Assembly: GCA_003229995.1 (NCBI GenBank)
Contig: QIGJ01000223.1
Location: forward strand, 1 to 6,937
DNA: 6,937 nucleotides
Reading direction: 5' to 3'
Source of the DNA: Gammaproteobacteria bacterium
GTDB lineage: Bacteria > Pseudomonadota > Gammaproteobacteria > SZUA-152
The notes under the pieces were generated by a model. That model was given only the letters and a program-made list of their open reading frames with translations. It had not been told where the DNA came from and searched no databases. Of this stretch, positions 5,463 to 6,937 are shown piece after piece. Made by a program: the position numbers and the translations under genes. Each line of letters begins with the position of its first letter. Position 1 is the stretch's first letter.

Positions 5463-6937
5463 TCAATCGGTATTTTTCAACCATTCATGCCAGATGCGTT
5501 GCACAGTATTACGTTCTGTCGCAAACCGCCCGTCTGCCACTATCGCACGTAATTCCTGTAAGGCAAACCGGTGAATGTCTGCCCGGTAACGTCGATAAAT
5601 ATCAGCCAGGTGGTGTGCATCTGCGGGGGGCATCAGTGCCTGTCCGGCAAAGCTGTCTAACACACGAACGTTGTCTGTAAATTCGCTCAGCGCGGGGTAA
5701 TGACCTGCCCAATTCAAAACCCCGAATTGAACCATAAATTCGATATCAGCGATACCGCCATGGCCCTGTTTAAGATCAAATTCATCCTTGCGAGTACGAT
5801 TCAGTGATTCACGCATGCGTTCGCGCATAGCAACGATGTCTTTTTTAAGCGGAATGGTCTCTCGTGGCAGAGCGAGTATTTCCTGGCGCAAACCATCAAA
5901 GGCCTGTTTCAGTGACAGATCGCCCGCGACCACTCGTGCTCGCACCAGTGCCTGATGTTCCCAAGTCCATGCCTTGTTATGTTGATATTCGCTGAAACTG
6001 CTCAGACTGGTTACCAGCAGACCGGATGCACCGCTGGGGCGCAGGCGCATATCGGCGTCATAAAGCACGCCTGCCGAGGTATGGGCGGTAAGGATGTGAA
6101 TAATGCGTTGTCCCAGCCGGGCGTAAAACACATTGTCTGCCACCGGTTTGGGGCCATCGGTGACCGCCATCTGGTTTTCAGCCTGGTGTATAAATACTAG
6201 GTCCAGATCCGAGCCGTAACCCAGTTCGATGCCACCGAGTTTGCCGTAAGCGACAATGGCAAATCCTTTCTCATCCTTTTTTCGCTTAGACATGCAGGCC
6301 GGTCGTCCATGACGCGTCAGCAAATATTTCCACGCCAAATCTAATGTTGCCTGCAATATCAGCTCGGCAATGGTGGTGAGTTGGTCGCTGACCTGCATCA
6401 GTGGCACAGCATCCATCACGTCAGCTGCCGCGACGCGTAATATACTCACCTGTTTGAACTGTCGCAGACTGTCCATGGCCTGTTCCAGATCTTCGGCAGG
6501 TATCTGTTTGAGACGGTGTTGCAGTTCGGTTGTTAACTCGGCACGATCCGGTGGCCGGTAGAGACTGCGGGGGTCAAGCAGTTCGTCCAGCAATAATGGG
6601 TGATGGGCCAGTTGTTGTGCGATCCAGGGACTGGCTGCGCATAAGCGCACCCATTGTGACAACGCCATAGGGTGCTCACTCAACAGAGCCAGATAGGCGC
6701 TGCGCCGGGCAACGGCTTCCACCAGTGTCAACAAACGTTGTAACACAACATGCGGTGAATCGGGCCGAGGCTCCAGTGCCACCACTGCACCCAGTAGCAA
6801 GGGGATCAGCCGGTCCATGCGTGTGCGGCCAATACGTGATAAAGACTGATAATCCCGGGCCGATTTAAGTGCCTGCAAACGTGACCAACTGGCGGCAGGC
6901 TGGTCATAACCCGCTTGCTGCAACAGGGTGACGGCCT
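5463..6937 (-). CDS. glnE: Glutamine synthetase adenylyltransferase/adenylyl-removing enzyme, C-terminal half (partial)
   Basis: About 490 residues are visible and the frame runs off the right edge, so the true start lies outside; a TTG at 6923 is only an internal codon. GlnE is normally near 950 aa with two nucleotidyltransferase domains. This half is the C-terminal, adenylylating one, which attaches AMP to glutamine synthetase under nitrogen excess and answers to PII. Numbered from 6923, the marks are RVAAADVMD (163-171), the nucleotidyltransferase motif AYGKLGGIELGYGSDLDLVF (225-244; metal-binding Asp239 and Asp241), DMRLRPSGASGLL (291-303), WTWEHQALVRAR (319-330) and DLKQGHGGIADIEF (383-396), followed by the helical PII-response region. 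It ends in TGA at 5465 and is the first gene of the visible leftward cluster. The portion seen has no frameshift or lesion. Confidence 0.95.
   Translation of the reverse strand, partial: AVTLLQQAGYDQPAASWSRLQALKSARDYQSLSRIGRTRMDRLIPLLLGAVVALEPRPDSPHVVLQRLLTLVEAVARRSAYLALLSEHPMALSQWVRLCAASPWIAQQLAHHPLLLDELLDPRSLYRPPDRAELTTELQHRLKQIPAEDLEQAMDSLRQFKQVSILRVAAADVMDAVPLMQVSDQLTTIAELILQATLDLAWKYLLTRHGRPACMSKRKKDEKGFAIVAYGKLGGIELGYGSDLDLVFIHQAENQMAVTDGPKPVADNVFYARLGQRIIHILTAHTSAGVLYDADMRLRPSGASGLLVTSLSSFSEYQHNKAWTWEHQALVRARVVAGDLSLKQAFDGLRQEILALPRETIPLKKDIVAMRERMRESLNRTRKDEFDLKQGHGGIADIEFMVQFGVLNWAGHYPALSEFTDNVRVLDSFAGQALMPPADAHHLADIYRRYRADIHRFALQELRAIVADGRFATERNTVQRIWHEWLKNTD

Overview
The window joins an accessory stretch read rightward (about 1-2100) to a conserved housekeeping and cell-envelope operon read leftward (2130-6937). 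The glnE - ilvE - CHCC zinc-finger - LPS gene order and the protein sequences point to a gammaproteobacterium. Genus cannot be fixed from the sequence. The left part is visibly richer in A+T than the right, as expected for acquired DNA.

Left part, 1-1650. This looks like the tail of an integron cassette cluster. It holds (i) the last codons of an AbrB/MazE-type antitoxin and a complete PIN-domain (VapC-type) toxin, ending in a 59-bp attC-like site (484-542); (ii) a 122-aa conserved protein of unknown function, ending in a very short attC-like inverted repeat (958-991); and (iii) a transglutaminase-like protein with an intact Cys-His-Asp triad, whose 3' end is abnormal. The 5' core of the second site (CACATAAC) is the exact reverse complement of the first bases of its own cassette (GTTATGTG), as expected of a cassette that can close into a circle. 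No integrase gene is in view. By the usual orientation it would lie to the left, or this is an integrase-less attC cluster.

Junction, 1590-2130. A perfect 9-bp GC hairpin ends the cassette region. A decayed fragment of an IS3-family orfA follows (residues like DHSTAKAKVGLEALKGVK and, further on, HEVHPVQVRQ-stop-KKAI). The two halves of this fragment are separated by a ~180-bp, almost fully palindromic element flanked by a 7-bp direct repeat, TTAGGAA. Removing 186 bp restores the orfA reading frame exactly, so this is a clean insertion. The two arms differ in a strand-biased way: 7 G-U-type pairs and no A-C mismatches when read as + strand RNA. They also enclose a symmetric GATTGA/GATTGA internal loop, which suggests the element works as a folded RNA. 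This is the most interesting object in the window. A REP-like hairpin (GGTGGAAC...GTTCCACC) follows.

Right part, 2130-6937, minus strand. In transcription order: the C-terminal half of GlnE (glutamine synthetase adenylyltransferase, cut by the window edge), IlvE (branched-chain aminotransferase), a small CHCC zinc-finger protein related to complex I subunit NDUFS6, and a 682-aa fusion of an O-antigen ligase/polymerase-type membrane domain with a WaaE-type family 2 glycosyltransferase. Close spacing (8 to 61 bp, taking the upstream zinc-finger start) suggests co-transcription. The operon links nitrogen and amino-acid metabolism genes to lipopolysaccharide assembly.
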